Part shown: in pieces, positions 24,773-33,369 of the stretch | How the letters are laid out: the number at the start of each line of letters is the position of its first letter | How positions within the stretch are numbered: position 1 is the first letter of the stretch | DNA from: Bin18 sp965200355 | Lineage (GTDB): Bacteria; Desulfobacterota; Binatia; Bin18 | Length of the DNA stretch: 64,000 nt | NCBI GenBank assembly: GCA_965200355.1 | Contig: OZ241351.1 | Location: forward strand, 3,410,001-3,474,000 | Direction of reading: 5' to 3' | Position numbers and translations under genes: made by a program | The notes under the pieces: generated by a model | What the model was told of the DNA's origin: nothing | Databases searched by the model: none | What the model saw: the letters and a program-made list of their open reading frames with translations, nothing else

Positions 24773-26083
24773 CTATCCTCGTCTTCCTCTGAGACGACCG
24801 CGTTTCATAAAGCCTTCGTAGTTTCTCATAATGAGCTGTGTTTCAATCTGCGCTACCGTGTCGAGTGCAACCCCAACGACAATAAGCAGCGCGGTTCCCC
24901 CAAAGAAAAATGGCACATTAAAGGACCCAACCAGGAGATTGGGCAAAACACAAATAACAGAGACATAAATTGCTCCGGTCAGCGTTATACGACTTAAGAC
25001 TCGATCAATATAGTCCGCTGTTCGTTGCCCAGGACGGATGCCAGGAATAAATCCGCCATTTTTTTTCATATTATCGGCAACGTCGGTGGGGTTGAAGACA
25101 ACCGCAGTATAGAAATAGCAGAAGAAGATGATCATCGCGACATAACTGAGGTTGTATATCCATCCCCCTGGCGTCAAAACATTCGCAACGGTTTGGGCCC
25201 ATGGGTGGTCGGCGAAGCCAGCGATGGTGGCCGGAAAAATCAAAACCGAGGAGGCGAAAATCGGAGGAATTACGCCAGCGGTATTGACTTTCAGGGGTAG
25301 ATGAGAAGTTTGCCCCCCATAGATTCTTCGGCCCACAACCCGTTTTGCATACTGAACCGGAATGCGACGCTGCCCGCGTTCCATAAAAATCACGGCGGCA
25401 ACAATGGCAACCATGCCGACTAACAGGAGCAGCAACAACAGGATGCTTAATTCGCCCTCTCGCACAAACTCAGTCGTTGCGGTCACCGCTGAGGGAATAC
25501 TGGCGACAATGCCGGCGAATATGATGAGGGAAATACCATTGCCAACTCCACGCTCGGTAATCTGTTCGCCCAACCACATGATGAAAGCAGTACCGGCGGC
25601 AAGCGTGACCATCGTCATGAGACGGAAACCCCAGCCTGGATTAAAAACTACCAGGCTTCCTCCAGGCGCCTGAATCTGTTCGAGTCCTATGCTGATAAAG
25701 AGGCCCTGGAGAAGCGCGAGACCGACCGTGCTGTAGCGCGTGTATTGGGTAATTTTACGCCGGCCCTGTTCGCCTTCTTTTGACAGACGCTCAAGGGTTG
25801 GGACCACGACGGTCAGCAGCTGAAAGATAATGGAGGCGCTGATATACGGCATGATGCCCAGGGCGAAGATAGAGAAGCGCTCAAGGGCACCACCAGAAAA
25901 AAGGTTCACCAAGCCAAAAACAGTGCTCGCCGCCTGCTCAAAAAACGCCGCGAGCGCCTCTCCATCAATGCCCGGAGTTGGTATCGCCACACCGATTCGG
26001 TAGACGGCGAGCAAGGCAAAGGTGAAGAGGAGTCGGCGACGTAGGTCTGCTATCTTTGTCGCGTTTTGTAAGCCTTCAAACAT
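24773..26083 (-). CDS. secY: Protein translocase subunit SecY
   Basis: A 436-residue, ten-helix channel protein of the Sec translocon. It is recognised by the plug/TM2 region (FSGGALERFSIFALGIMPYISASI), the TM7 region, and the TGAIYVSVICVLPNLL segment. The start codon overlaps the rplO stop (TAATG), indicating coupling. Partner SecE is encoded at 48301-48495. Confidence 0.96.
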   Translation of the reverse strand: MFEGLQNATKIADLRRRLLFTFALLAVYRIGVAIPTPGIDGEALAAFFEQAASTVFGLVNLFSGGALERFSIFALGIMPYISASIIFQLLTVVVPTLERLSKEGEQGRRKITQYTRYSTVGLALLQGLFISIGLEQIQAPGGSLVVFNPGWGFRLMTMVTLAAGTAFIMWLGEQITERGVGNGISLIIFAGIVASIPSAVTATTEFVREGELSILLLLLLLVGMVAIVAAVIFMERGQRRIPVQYAKRVVGRRIYGGQTSHLPLKVNTAGVIPPIFASSVLIFPATIAGFADHPWAQTVANVLTPGGWIYNLSYVAMIIFFCYFYTAVVFNPTDVADNMKKNGGFIPGIRPGQRTADYIDRVLSRITLTGAIYVSVICVLPNLLVGSFNVPFFFGGTALLIVVGVALDTVAQIETQLIMRNYEGFMKRGRLRGRRG

Positions 26084-26523
26084 TACCCGACCTCGGCTGT
26101 CCCCCCCAGCGCAGTAATTTTTTCACGCGCTTGCGCACTAAAGGCATGGGCTCTTACCGTCAGGGCCTTGGTCAGTTCTCCCTTTGCCAATATTTTTACC
26201 TTCCCCTGACGGCCACCCACGAGCCCGGACTGGCGAAAAACGTCAAGGTCAACGACGCTGCCGGCCTCAAAGCGCTCCAGACTGCCAAGGTTGATGATGG
26301 TGTACGATTGCCGAAAGGGATTGTGAAAGCCTCGTTTGGGCAGCCTGCGGGAGAGCGGCATTTGTCCGCCTTCATAGCCAGGGGGGATACTGCCCCCAGA
26401 GCGCGCCCCGCTTCCCTTATGCCCTCGACCGGCTGTTTTGCCGAGCCCAGAGCCTGGACCGCGGCCGACTCGCTTCCGTTTTTTCATCGCCCCAGGAGCG
26501 GGTGGTAAGTGACTAAGATCCAT
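26083..26523 (-). CDS. rplO: 50S ribosomal protein L15
   Basis: A 146-residue protein with the typical N-terminal GRGPGSGLGKTAGRGHKGSG glycine/basic tail that threads into 23S rRNA, followed by the GGQMPLSRRLPKRGF motif. Spc operon order L30-L15-SecY is kept. It overlaps rpmD by 11 nt. Confidence 0.96.
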   Translation of the reverse strand: MDLSHLPPAPGAMKKRKRVGRGPGSGLGKTAGRGHKGSGARSGGSIPPGYEGGQMPLSRRLPKRGFHNPFRQSYTIINLGSLERFEAGSVVDLDVFRQSGLVGGRQGKVKILAKGELTKALTVRAHAFSAQAREKITALGGTAEVG

Positions 26524-26716
26524 TCTCGTGCACCTCGATAAGATGGGCTACTCGATTTACCATCCCTCGGAGTGAGGGCGAATCGTTTCGTCGCACAGTC
26601 ATCCCGACACGGGTCAGACCAAGGCCGCGGAGTGTCTCGCGCTGACGGCGTGTCCCCCCAATGGCACTCCGCTTCAAGGTGATGGCTAAGACCTGCTCTT
26701 TTCCTGCGTCGGCCAT
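26513..26716 (-). CDS. rpmD: 50S ribosomal protein L30
   Basis: A 67-residue protein with the L30 core VLAITLKRSAIGGTRRQRET and LGLTRVGMTVRRNDSPSLRG. It lies between rpsE and rplO as usual. Confidence 0.93.
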   Translation of the reverse strand: MADAGKEQVLAITLKRSAIGGTRRQRETLRGLGLTRVGMTVRRNDSPSLRGMVNRVAHLIEVHENGS

Positions 26717-26719
26717 GCC

Positions 26720-27232
26720 CTATCCTTTCATATCCAGCGCGGATTTCCCCCTCCGCTCGGCGACCTGCTCTGGACCGTCCAGGCTCTCCAGGGCAGCTAA
26801 CGTGGCCTTTACGGAATTATGCGGATTCGTCGAGCCGAGACATTTTGTGAGTGCGTTACGTACACCAGCCAATTCCATCACGATGCGTACCCCACCGCCG
26901 GCAATGAGTCCGGTACCGGCCGCGGCGGGTTTGAGCAGCACCTTGCCGGCACCATGCCGACCAACAACCGTGTAGGGTAACGTATCTTCGACGAGAGGGA
27001 CGCGAATCAAAGACTTCTTCGCGTGTTCAACGCCTTTACGGATGGCTTCTGGGACTTCGTGCGCCTTCCCCAAGCCGTAGCCAACATGCCCCGCACCGTC
27101 CCCGGCCACAACAACGGCGCTGAAGCTGAAACGGCGGCCTCCCTTCACCACTTTACTCACACGATTGATATGAACGACCTTCTCTTGGATATCGAGTTCG
27201 TCAGGATTAATCCGATCATCGCCAGCCGCCAC
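26720..27232 (-). CDS. rpsE: 30S ribosomal protein S5
   Basis: A 170-residue protein with the S5 N-terminal domain (VHINRVSKVVKGGRRFSFSA, VVAGDGAGHVGYGLGKAHEV) and C-terminal domain (AGGGVRIVMELAGVRNALTK). It contributes to decoding fidelity and mRNA helicase activity. The spectinomycin loop region appears ordinary. Confidence 0.96.
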   Translation of the reverse strand: MAAGDDRINPDELDIQEKVVHINRVSKVVKGGRRFSFSAVVVAGDGAGHVGYGLGKAHEVPEAIRKGVEHAKKSLIRVPLVEDTLPYTVVGRHGAGKVLLKPAAAGTGLIAGGGVRIVMELAGVRNALTKCLGSTNPHNSVKATLAALESLDGPEQVAERRGKSALDMKG

Positions 27233-27243
27233 AGGTATACTCC

Positions 27244-27615
27244 TTAGAGTTGTAGGCCGGCCTCGCGTGCTGCATCGGCAACCGCGCGGACCTGCCCATG
27301 AAAGAGGAATCCATTCCGATCAAAAACGACGGTCTGTATTCCCTGCTCTTGACATTTTTTCGCAATGAGCTGTCCCACTTCCTTTGCGGCAGAGACCGTC
27401 GCCGCTTTTTGTTGCGTCCTGTCCTTCAGGTCTGCGGAAAGGGTTGAGACGGAGGCTAAAGACCGGCCACTCTCATCGGAAATCACTTGGGCATAGAGAT
27501 GCTTATTGCTGCGATAGATACATAAACGCGGGCGGCTGTCCGTTCCACGCACTTTCCGTCTGATCCGCTTTCGACGGAGCAAGCGGCTCCGTTCACGAGG
27601 GTTCATCCCTGCCAT
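27244..27615 (-). CDS. rplR: 50S ribosomal protein L18
   Basis: A 123-residue 5S rRNA-binding protein. It has the basic N-terminus RERSRLLRRKRIRRKVRGT, then RPRLCIYRSNKHLYAQVISD, and ends with the conserved GFLFHGQVRAVADAAREAGL. Confidence 0.95.
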   Translation of the reverse strand: MAGMNPRERSRLLRRKRIRRKVRGTDSRPRLCIYRSNKHLYAQVISDESGRSLASVSTLSADLKDRTQQKAATVSAAKEVGQLIAKKCQEQGIQTVVFDRNGFLFHGQVRAVADAAREAGLQL

Positions 27616-27617
27616 GC

Positions 27618-28163
27618 CTATCCTCCAGCAACAGCGGTCTTTCCAGCTTTTCTCCGCACGTGCTCGTCTGCGTATTTAATCCCTTTTCCTTTATATGGCT
27701 CGGGTGGCCGGAGCCGACGGATCGAGGCCGCAACTTCTCCGACCAGTTGTTTATCGACTCCCTCAATGGTGATCTGTGACTGCCGGTCAACCTTGGCACT
27801 GATCCCCGCAGGCAGTTGGAAGAAAATGGGATGAGAAAATCCGAGATTCAACTGGAGGATATCCTTCACCGCATCCGCTCGGTATCCGACCCCATTAATT
27901 TCCAGCACTTTCGAAAATCCGTTCGAGACCCCGTGAATCGCATTGGCGATAAGCTTCCGGAAGAGCCCTTGGCGTGCTCTAGAACGGCGGGAATCATCTG
28001 GCCGTGTCACGACCACACTGGACGCCGTCATTTCGACCGAGAGGGCAGCGTCAACCGGCACGTCCAGGACCCCCTTTGGTCCTTCAGCCGTCAGGATTCC
28101 TTGAGCGTATGAGATTTTTACCGTATCCGGTAGCGGGACCGGCTTGTGCCCAACACCAGCCAT
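27618..28163 (-). CDS. rplF: 50S ribosomal protein L6
   Basis: A 181-residue two-domain protein near the sarcin-ricin loop. The C-terminal signature RLRPPEPYKGKGIKYADEHV is diagnostic. The ATG at 28163 is used because the frame upstream to 28322 lies in rpsH without similarity. Confidence 0.96.
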   Translation of the reverse strand: MAGVGHKPVPLPDTVKISYAQGILTAEGPKGVLDVPVDAALSVEMTASSVVVTRPDDSRRSRARQGLFRKLIANAIHGVSNGFSKVLEINGVGYRADAVKDILQLNLGFSHPIFFQLPAGISAKVDRQSQITIEGVDKQLVGEVAASIRRLRPPEPYKGKGIKYADEHVRRKAGKTAVAGG

Positions 28164-28185
28164 GCGTTCTTTTCCTCTTCTTGTT

Positions 28186-28581
28186 TTACCACGCGCTACA
28201 CAGGACTTCCCCGCCGATGTGGCGCGCGCGTGCTTTCCGGTCAACGAGGACCCCACGAGAGGTTGACAAGATATTGATACCAAGTCCGTTCCGCACGGCT
28301 GGAATCGCATCAGCCCGTACATAGGTTCGTAAACTCGGCTTACTCACACGCTGCACCCCGTGGAGCGCAGGGCGTCCTACGGCGTCGTACTTGAGATCAA
28401 TGCTGAGATAGGGAAATCCATTCTCCTCAACGCCGCGATAATTCTGAATGAAGCCTTCAGCGACAAGGATTTGAACAATGTTTTCCTTGATGCGGGAGCG
28501 CGGCACCGAGACGGTCTTTTTCCGTGCCCGCAGCGCGTTGCGGATGCACGTCAACAAATCAGCAATAGGGTCAGTTTGCAT
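28186..28581 (-). CDS. rpsH: 30S ribosomal protein S8
   Basis: A 131-residue 16S rRNA-binding protein beginning MQTDPIADLLTCIRNALRAR and ending with ISTSRG-like GINILSTSRGVLVDRKAR. In enterobacteria S8 represses the spc operon; no operator is visible here. The ATG at 28581 is preferred over an upstream start at 28701 that lies in rpsZ. Confidence 0.96.
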   Translation of the reverse strand: MQTDPIADLLTCIRNALRARKKTVSVPRSRIKENIVQILVAEGFIQNYRGVEENGFPYLSIDLKYDAVGRPALHGVQRVSKPSLRTYVRADAIPAVRNGLGINILSTSRGVLVDRKARARHIGGEVLCSAW

Positions 28582-28592
28582 AATTCTCTTCC

Positions 28593-28778
28593 CTACCAGC
28601 TTGCCTTGGTCATACCAGGAATTTGACCCTTCAGCGCATAGCTCCGCAGACAGATCCGACACATGCGGAAACGACGGTAGAACCCACGCGAGCGACCGCA
28701 CAGCGGACAGCGATTATACTCTCGGACGCGAAACTTCGGCTTCCGTTGTGCCTTCACGCGCAAACATGTTCGTGCCAT
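28593..28778 (-). CDS. rpsZ: 30S ribosomal protein S14 type Z (zinc-binding)
   Basis: A 61-residue short S14 with the zinc ligands C24-x2-C27 and C40-x2-C43 and the RFRMCRICLR core. This is the C+ type rather than the ~100-residue C- type of E. coli. Standard position between rplE and rpsH. Confidence 0.96.
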   Translation of the reverse strand: MARTCLRVKAQRKPKFRVREYNRCPLCGRSRGFYRRFRMCRICLRSYALKGQIPGMTKASW

Positions 28779-28783
28779 AGCTC

Positions 28784-29323
28784 TTAACTCCGAAAAGGCA
28801 TACCAAGGGCCCGTAATAACGCGCGCCCCTCTATATCTGTTTTTGCCGTTGTTACCATAGAGACAGTAAACCCTTTGATTTGATCGACCTTATCTAAATT
28901 TATTTCAGGGAAGATGGTGTGCTCCCGAATCCCCAGAGAATAATTCCCACGGCCGTCAAAAGACCTATCGGATATGCCGCGAAAGTCTCTCACGCGGGGC
29001 AGTGCGACATTGACCAAGCGGTCAAAAAACTCATACATACGCTCCCCGCGTAAGGTGACCGCGCAGCCAATCGTCATTCCTTCCCGGAGCTTAAAATTCG
29101 CAATAGAGCGGTGGGCCCGAGTGACCACCGGCTTCTGTCCCACAATCAGGCCAATTTCCTCGACACTATTTTCGAGCAGTTTGGCGTTTGTGGCCCCTTC
29201 TCCCAACCCCATGTTGACAACAATTTTTGACAGACGAGGCACCTGCATCACATTGGTGCATCCCAACTCTTGCTGGAGGGCGGGCAGTATTTGTCTGTAG
29301 TAGCGGTCTTTAATACGAGCCAT
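28784..29323 (-). CDS. rplE: 50S ribosomal protein L5
   Basis: A 179-residue 5S rRNA-binding protein of the central protuberance. Signatures include KIVVNMGLGEGATNAKLLEN and LPRVRDFRGISDRSFDGRGN, then GIREHTIFPEI. Spc operon order is normal. Confidence 0.96.
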   Translation of the reverse strand: MARIKDRYYRQILPALQQELGCTNVMQVPRLSKIVVNMGLGEGATNAKLLENSVEEIGLIVGQKPVVTRAHRSIANFKLREGMTIGCAVTLRGERMYEFFDRLVNVALPRVRDFRGISDRSFDGRGNYSLGIREHTIFPEINLDKVDQIKGFTVSMVTTAKTDIEGRALLRALGMPFRS

Positions 29324-29328
29324 AGATA

Positions 29329-29643
29329 TTAGTCCAACACATTCCCGGTTCGCCGACTCACTCGCATCTTTCGTCCATCAACGATCTTGAATCCGACCCG
29401 AGTCGGGCGCCCGTCTTGCGGGTCAATCAGCATCAAATTTGACAGATGAATGGCGGCCTCTTTTTCCAATATCCCCCCAGAGTCCTGTGGCCCACGCGGC
29501 TTGACATGGCGCTTGACCATATTGAGGCGCTCAACAACAGCACGCTCCTGTTGCGGCTGTACCCGGATGACCTTTCCAATTTTCCCGCGCTCTTTTCCGG
29601 CGAGAATCATCACAGAATCGTTTTTTTTAATGCGTGCAGCCAT
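29329..29643 (-). CDS. rplX: 50S ribosomal protein L24
   Basis: A 104-residue KOW-motif protein (IKKNDSVMILAGKERGKIGK) that starts 50S assembly, with the LNMVKRHVKPRG segment. Second gene of the spc operon. Confidence 0.95.
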   Translation of the reverse strand: MAARIKKNDSVMILAGKERGKIGKVIRVQPQQERAVVERLNMVKRHVKPRGPQDSGGILEKEAAIHLSNLMLIDPQDGRPTRVGFKIVDGRKMRVSRRTGNVLD

Positions 29644-29651
29644 GACCTGTC

Positions 29652-30020
29652 CTACAGCACCTCTGGGGCGAGGGAGATAATTTTCATAAAACGCTTCGCC
29701 CGTAGCTCACGCGCTACCGGCCCGAAAATACGTGTTCCGAGCGGCTCACGCTGGTTATCGAGCAGTACCGCGGAGTTGGTATCAAAGCGAATATACGAGC
29801 CATCTGGACGACCAAGCTCCTTAGCCGTCCGCACAACGACAGCGCGCATCACATCGCCTTTTTTCACTTTCGCATTGGGAATAGCTTCTCGAACCGAAAC
29901 AACCACTTCATCACCAACCGAGGCATACCTCCGGCGTGTCCCCCCCAGGACACGGATGCACCGGACGCGGCGTGCCCCCGAGTTATCGGCAACGTCAAGC
30001 ACAGATTCCACCTGAATCAT
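29652..30020 (-). CDS. rplN: 50S ribosomal protein L14
   Basis: A 122-residue protein beginning MIQVESVLDVADNSGARRVR, with the L14 signature VVVRTAKELGRPDGSYIRFD. First gene of the spc segment, 12 nt after rpsQ. Confidence 0.96.
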   Translation of the reverse strand: MIQVESVLDVADNSGARRVRCIRVLGGTRRRYASVGDEVVVSVREAIPNAKVKKGDVMRAVVVRTAKELGRPDGSYIRFDTNSAVLLDNQREPLGTRIFGPVARELRAKRFMKIISLAPEVL

Positions 30021-30032
30021 ACGCCTCCCTCT

Positions 30033-30299
30033 TTACTGCACTGCCCCTGACGTTTCAGACTTCAAGATTGCTCGTACGCGCCAGCGTTTGTCTCGGCTCA
30101 GGGGTCTCGTTTCTGTGATGGTGACAATATCTCCGGTCCGGCATGCGTTGGCGGGGTCGTGCGCTTTATATTTTTTCCGTTGGCGTATGTACTTCTTGTA
30201 CATCGGGTGGCGGACGAGCCGCTCAACTTGGACCGTGACCGTTCTGTCCATCTTATCACTGACGACGACTCCTTGTCTGACTTTCCGGTTTCCAGGCAC
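30033..30299 (-). CDS. rpsQ: 30S ribosomal protein S17
   Basis: An 88-residue OB-fold protein with VVSDKMDRTVTVQVERLVRH and the S17 signature GDIVTITETRPLSRDKRWRV. Last gene of the S10 operon segment. Confidence 0.95.
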   Translation of the reverse strand: MPGNRKVRQGVVVSDKMDRTVTVQVERLVRHPMYKKYIRQRKKYKAHDPANACRTGDIVTITETRPLSRDKRWRVRAILKSETSGAVQ

Positions 30300-30301
30300 G
30301 C

Positions 30302-30511
30302 TTAGCTCCGTTCTTTATTCGCGGCGCGAACACGTTCGTGTTGTATGGTCTTGACCCGAGCAATATCTCGACGAATTTTTCGGATTCGCATGGCGTCTTC
30401 AATTTGCCCGGTCCCTCTCCTTAAACGGAGACGAAACAGCTCTTCGCTCAGCTCTCGCGCTTTTCCCTGTATTTCTTCGTCGCTCAACTCTCGGACTTCA
30501 CGCGCCCTCAT
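30302..30511 (-). CDS. rpmC: 50S ribosomal protein L29
   Basis: A 69-residue helical protein at the polypeptide exit tunnel, beginning MRAREVRELSDEEIQGKARE and containing RKIRRDIARVKT. It overlaps rplP by 14 nt; the ATG at 30511 fits the family length. Confidence 0.94.
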   Translation of the reverse strand: MRAREVRELSDEEIQGKARELSEELFRLRLRRGTGQIEDAMRIRKIRRDIARVKTIQHERVRAANKERS

Positions 30512-30926
30512 ATGTGGCTCCTCGTCGCTCTCGTATCTGCGTGCTGACAGGCAGTTTATTAGCGGCCAGCCGCAGGGCCTCACGAGCGGTCTCGCGAGGG
30601 ATCCCCTCGATTTCAAAGAGCATCCGTCCCGGCTTGACTACGGCAACCCAAAATTCGGGCGATGCCTTACCCTTCCCCATGCGTGTTTCCGTTGGCTTTT
30701 TGGTCACTGGCTTATCGGGGAAGACCCGTATCCAAATACGCCCCCCTCGTCGCACATGACGGGTCAGGGCAATCCGGGCTGCTTCTATTTGTCGGGCAGT
30801 GACCCAGCCACGTTCAAGCGTTTGCAAACCATAGTCGCCAAACGAGAGCGTGGCACCACGGTGGGCATTCCCGTATATACGTCTCCGTTGCTGTTTTCGG
30901 AATTTGGTCTTCCTTGGCGAGAGCAT
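30498..30926 (-). CDS. rplP: 50S ribosomal protein L16
   Basis: A 142-residue protein near the A site. It begins MLSPRKTKFRKQQRRRIYGN and has GRIWIRVFPDKPVTKKPTE and RMGKGKASPEFWVAVVKPGR. The arginine hydroxylated in E. coli L16 lies in the PVTKKPTETRMGKG region. Confidence 0.96.
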   Translation of the reverse strand: MLSPRKTKFRKQQRRRIYGNAHRGATLSFGDYGLQTLERGWVTARQIEAARIALTRHVRRGGRIWIRVFPDKPVTKKPTETRMGKGKASPEFWVAVVKPGRMLFEIEGIPRETAREALRLAANKLPVSTQIRERRGATYEGA

Positions 30927-30938
30927 ACGCGGCGTCCT

Positions 30939-31601
30939 TTACGCGCTCACGGTCGAGCGATGCGGCTCTTCCTCTTTCGTCAGGACCTCACCTCGGAAGA
31001 TCCATACCTTCACCCCAATCACACCATACGTGGTGCGGGCTTCTGCCACCCCATAGCTGATATCGGCACGCAGGGTATGCAGGGGAACCCGTCCTTCTCG
31101 GTACCATTCGGTACGGGCAATCTCCGCCCCACCGAGCCGCCCCGAGCAACGCACCTTCACTCCTTGTGCGCCCATCCGAATGGCTCGCGTCACACTCTCC
31201 TTCATGGCCCGCCGAAAGGCCACCCGTCGTTCCAGCTGCAATGCGACATTTTCGGAGACGAGCTGCGCGTCGAGGTCGGGACGCCGGACTTCGTGGATAT
31301 TCAAGTAGACCTCTCGGTCGGTCCGCTGGGCGAGTTCGGCTTTGAGCTTTTCTATCTCGACCCCTTTTTTCCCAATCACAATGCCAGGCCGCGCGGTATA
31401 GATATTGATTTTGGCCTTATTCGCAGCGCGCTCCACCTCAATTTTTGCAATCCCGGCATGATAGAGGCGCTTCTTGATGAAGTCTCGCATGTGAATATCA
31501 TCGTGCAGAAGCGTGGCATATTCTCTTTCTGCAAACCAGCGAGACTCCCACCCTTCGAGCACGCCAACCCGGAATCCTTTCGGATGTACTTTCTGCCCCA
31601 T
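30939..31601 (-). CDS. rpsC: 30S ribosomal protein S3
   Basis: A 220-residue protein at the mRNA entry channel: MGQKVHPKGFRVGVLEGWES, the KH domain with GIVIGKKGVEIEKLK, and the C-terminal GAQGVKVRCSGRLGGAEIAR. Normal length. Confidence 0.96.
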   Translation of the reverse strand: MGQKVHPKGFRVGVLEGWESRWFAEREYATLLHDDIHMRDFIKKRLYHAGIAKIEVERAANKAKINIYTARPGIVIGKKGVEIEKLKAELAQRTDREVYLNIHEVRRPDLDAQLVSENVALQLERRVAFRRAMKESVTRAIRMGAQGVKVRCSGRLGGAEIARTEWYREGRVPLHTLRADISYGVAEARTTYGVIGVKVWIFRGEVLTKEEEPHRSTVSA

Positions 31602-31617
31602 CCTCTATTTCCTTCGT

Positions 31618-31950
31618 CTATTTTTCATCGACAATAATGGTGAAGTGGCTCGTGCGCTTCCGAATCGGCGTTGCACGGCCATGCGCACGTGGAGTAAAGC
31701 GTCGAAACGTTGCTCCCCCGTTGACGGTGGCCTGCTTCACATACAACGTGTCGGGATCAACATTCTGCGTGTCTGTGGCGTTGGCAATGGCAGATTGAAG
31801 CGTTTTTATAAAAACACGGGCGGCCTTCTTTTGAGAAAAGCGTAGGATCATCAGCGCTTCTTCAACCTGTTTGCCGCGGATAAGGTCCGCCACTAAACGG
31901 GCTTTCCGCGGCGACATCCGCACCTGACGAGTAATTGAGCGAACCTCCAT
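31618..31950 (-). CDS. rplV: 50S ribosomal protein L22
   Basis: A 110-residue protein lining the exit tunnel. It has VRMSPRKARLVADLIRGKQV and the beta-hairpin loop ending FRRFTPRAHGRATPIRKRTS. No deletion of the type that causes macrolide resistance is apparent in the loop. Confidence 0.95.
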   Translation of the reverse strand: MEVRSITRQVRMSPRKARLVADLIRGKQVEEALMILRFSQKKAARVFIKTLQSAIANATDTQNVDPDTLYVKQATVNGGATFRRFTPRAHGRATPIRKRTSHFTIIVDEK

Positions 31951-31962
31951 AGTTGAGACCTT

Positions 31963-32247
31963 CTATCTCCTTTTCACGTCGCCCTTCTTATCCCCGGCAT
32001 GGCCGTAGAAGGTCCGTGTTGGAGAAAATTCACCGAGCTTATGGCCAACCATATTTTCAGTCACATAGACCGGGATAAATTTTCTTCCATTGTGAACGGC
32101 GAATGTCAGTCCGATCATTTCCGGGAGAATCGTGGAACGGCGAGACCATGTCTTAATGACCTTTTTGTCACCGCTCTGCACGGCAGTATCGACCTTCTTC
32201 AATAGATGGTCGTCGATGAATGGGCCTTTTTTGACTGAGCGGGGCAT
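31963..32247 (-). CDS. rpsS: 30S ribosomal protein S19
   Basis: A 94-residue head protein, MPRSVKKGPFIDDHLLKKVD, with the C-terminal GHKLGEFSPTRTFYGHAGDK signature. The ATG at 32247 is the family start; an in-frame codon eight residues upstream overlaps rplB. Confidence 0.96.
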   Translation of the reverse strand: MPRSVKKGPFIDDHLLKKVDTAVQSGDKKVIKTWSRRSTILPEMIGLTFAVHNGRKFIPVYVTENMVGHKLGEFSPTRTFYGHAGDKKGDVKRR

Positions 32248-32248
32248 C

Positions 32249-33076
32249 TTATCTCTTTCTCTTTTGGACAATATATTTGTCCGACTTTGAGTGGCGTCTG
32301 GTCTTATACCCCTTGGCTAGGACTCCCCAAGGACTCATGGGATGATTCCCCTTACTTCTGCCTTCACCTCCCCCAAGTGGGTGGTCTACCGGATTCATGG
32401 CAATGCCTCGCACGCGCGGCCGACGGCCAAACCACCGGCTCCGCCCAGCCTTTCCGTACGAGACATTTTCATGGTCGAGATTGCCGACCTGACCGATAGT
32501 GGCTTTGCAGTTTTGATGCACGAGCCGCATCTCTCCCGAAGGGAGCTTCACGGTTGCGTATACGCCTTCTCTTGCCATCAGTTGCGCGGAGGTCCCAGCG
32601 CTCCTGACAATCTGGGCCCCTTTGCCGATCTTCAGCTCTATATTGTGGATAATCGTACCAACCGGAATATACCGTAACGGTAAACAATTGCCAGGATGAA
32701 TATCTGCCGATTCTCCTGACATGACCATATTGCCAACCACCAGACCGATAGGAGCGAGGATGTAGCGCTTCTCTCCATCTCGATAATGGAGTCGCGCGAT
32801 ATGGGCAGAGCGATTTGGGTCATATTCTATCGCGGCAACCGTCGCCCCAATCCCGTCCTTGTCGCGACGGAAGTCTATCACCCGATAACGCCGCTTATGA
32901 CCACCACCCCGATGCAGGGTCGTGAGCCGGCCTCTATTATTCCGCCCGCCATGCTTATGGAGGGGGGCCAGCAAGGACCGCTCCGGCCCCTTTTTTGTCT
33001 TCGTGATCTCGCTGAAGCTGGAGACACTTTGGAAGCGTCTCCCAGCAGACGTTGGTTTGTATTGTCGGACAGCCAC
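32249..33076 (-). CDS. rplB: 50S ribosomal protein L2
   Basis: A 275-residue protein essential for peptidyl-transferase assembly. It shows HKHGGRNNRGRLTTLHRGGG, the RGIAMNPVDHPLGGGEGRSK signature containing the critical His, and the C-terminal TRRHSKSDKYIVQKRKR. Confidence 0.97.
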   Translation of the reverse strand: MAVRQYKPTSAGRRFQSVSSFSEITKTKKGPERSLLAPLHKHGGRNNRGRLTTLHRGGGHKRRYRVIDFRRDKDGIGATVAAIEYDPNRSAHIARLHYRDGEKRYILAPIGLVVGNMVMSGESADIHPGNCLPLRYIPVGTIIHNIELKIGKGAQIVRSAGTSAQLMAREGVYATVKLPSGEMRLVHQNCKATIGQVGNLDHENVSYGKAGRSRWFGRRPRVRGIAMNPVDHPLGGGEGRSKGNHPMSPWGVLAKGYKTRRHSKSDKYIVQKRKR

Positions 33077-33079
33077 GAG

Positions 33080-33367
33080 TTATGCCCCTTCAAAAAAGTC
33101 GATGCGGTCGCCCTCACCCAAGGTGACATAGGCTTTCTTCCAGGCCGCTGTCTTGCCCTGCGACCGACCGACGCGCCGCTGTTTGCCGAGATATTGAATC
33201 GTCCGCACTTGTTTGACTTTCACATTAAAGAGCGTCTCGACCGCGTTTTTGATACTCACCTTATTGGCCTGCGGGTGGACACGAAAAACGACCTGATTCC
33301 CGACCTCGCTTGCCAGGGTCGATTTCTCGGTAATCAATGGAGAGACGAGAACAGAATAGACATCCAT
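33080..33367 (-). CDS. rplW: 50S ribosomal protein L23
   Basis: A 95-residue exit-tunnel protein that docks SRP and trigger factor. It has LVSPLITEKSTLASEVGNQV and the FNVKVKQVRTIQYLGKQRRV segment. Confidence 0.95.
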   Translation of the reverse strand: MDVYSVLVSPLITEKSTLASEVGNQVVFRVHPQANKVSIKNAVETLFNVKVKQVRTIQYLGKQRRVGRSQGKTAAWKKAYVTLGEGDRIDFFEGA

Positions 33368-33369
33368 GC

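Noticed and set aside
30345..31637. A 430-codon plus-strand open frame across rpmC, rplP and rpsC
   Set aside because: It lies antisense to three well-identified ribosomal protein genes, has no recognisable motif, and its length follows from their codon bias.
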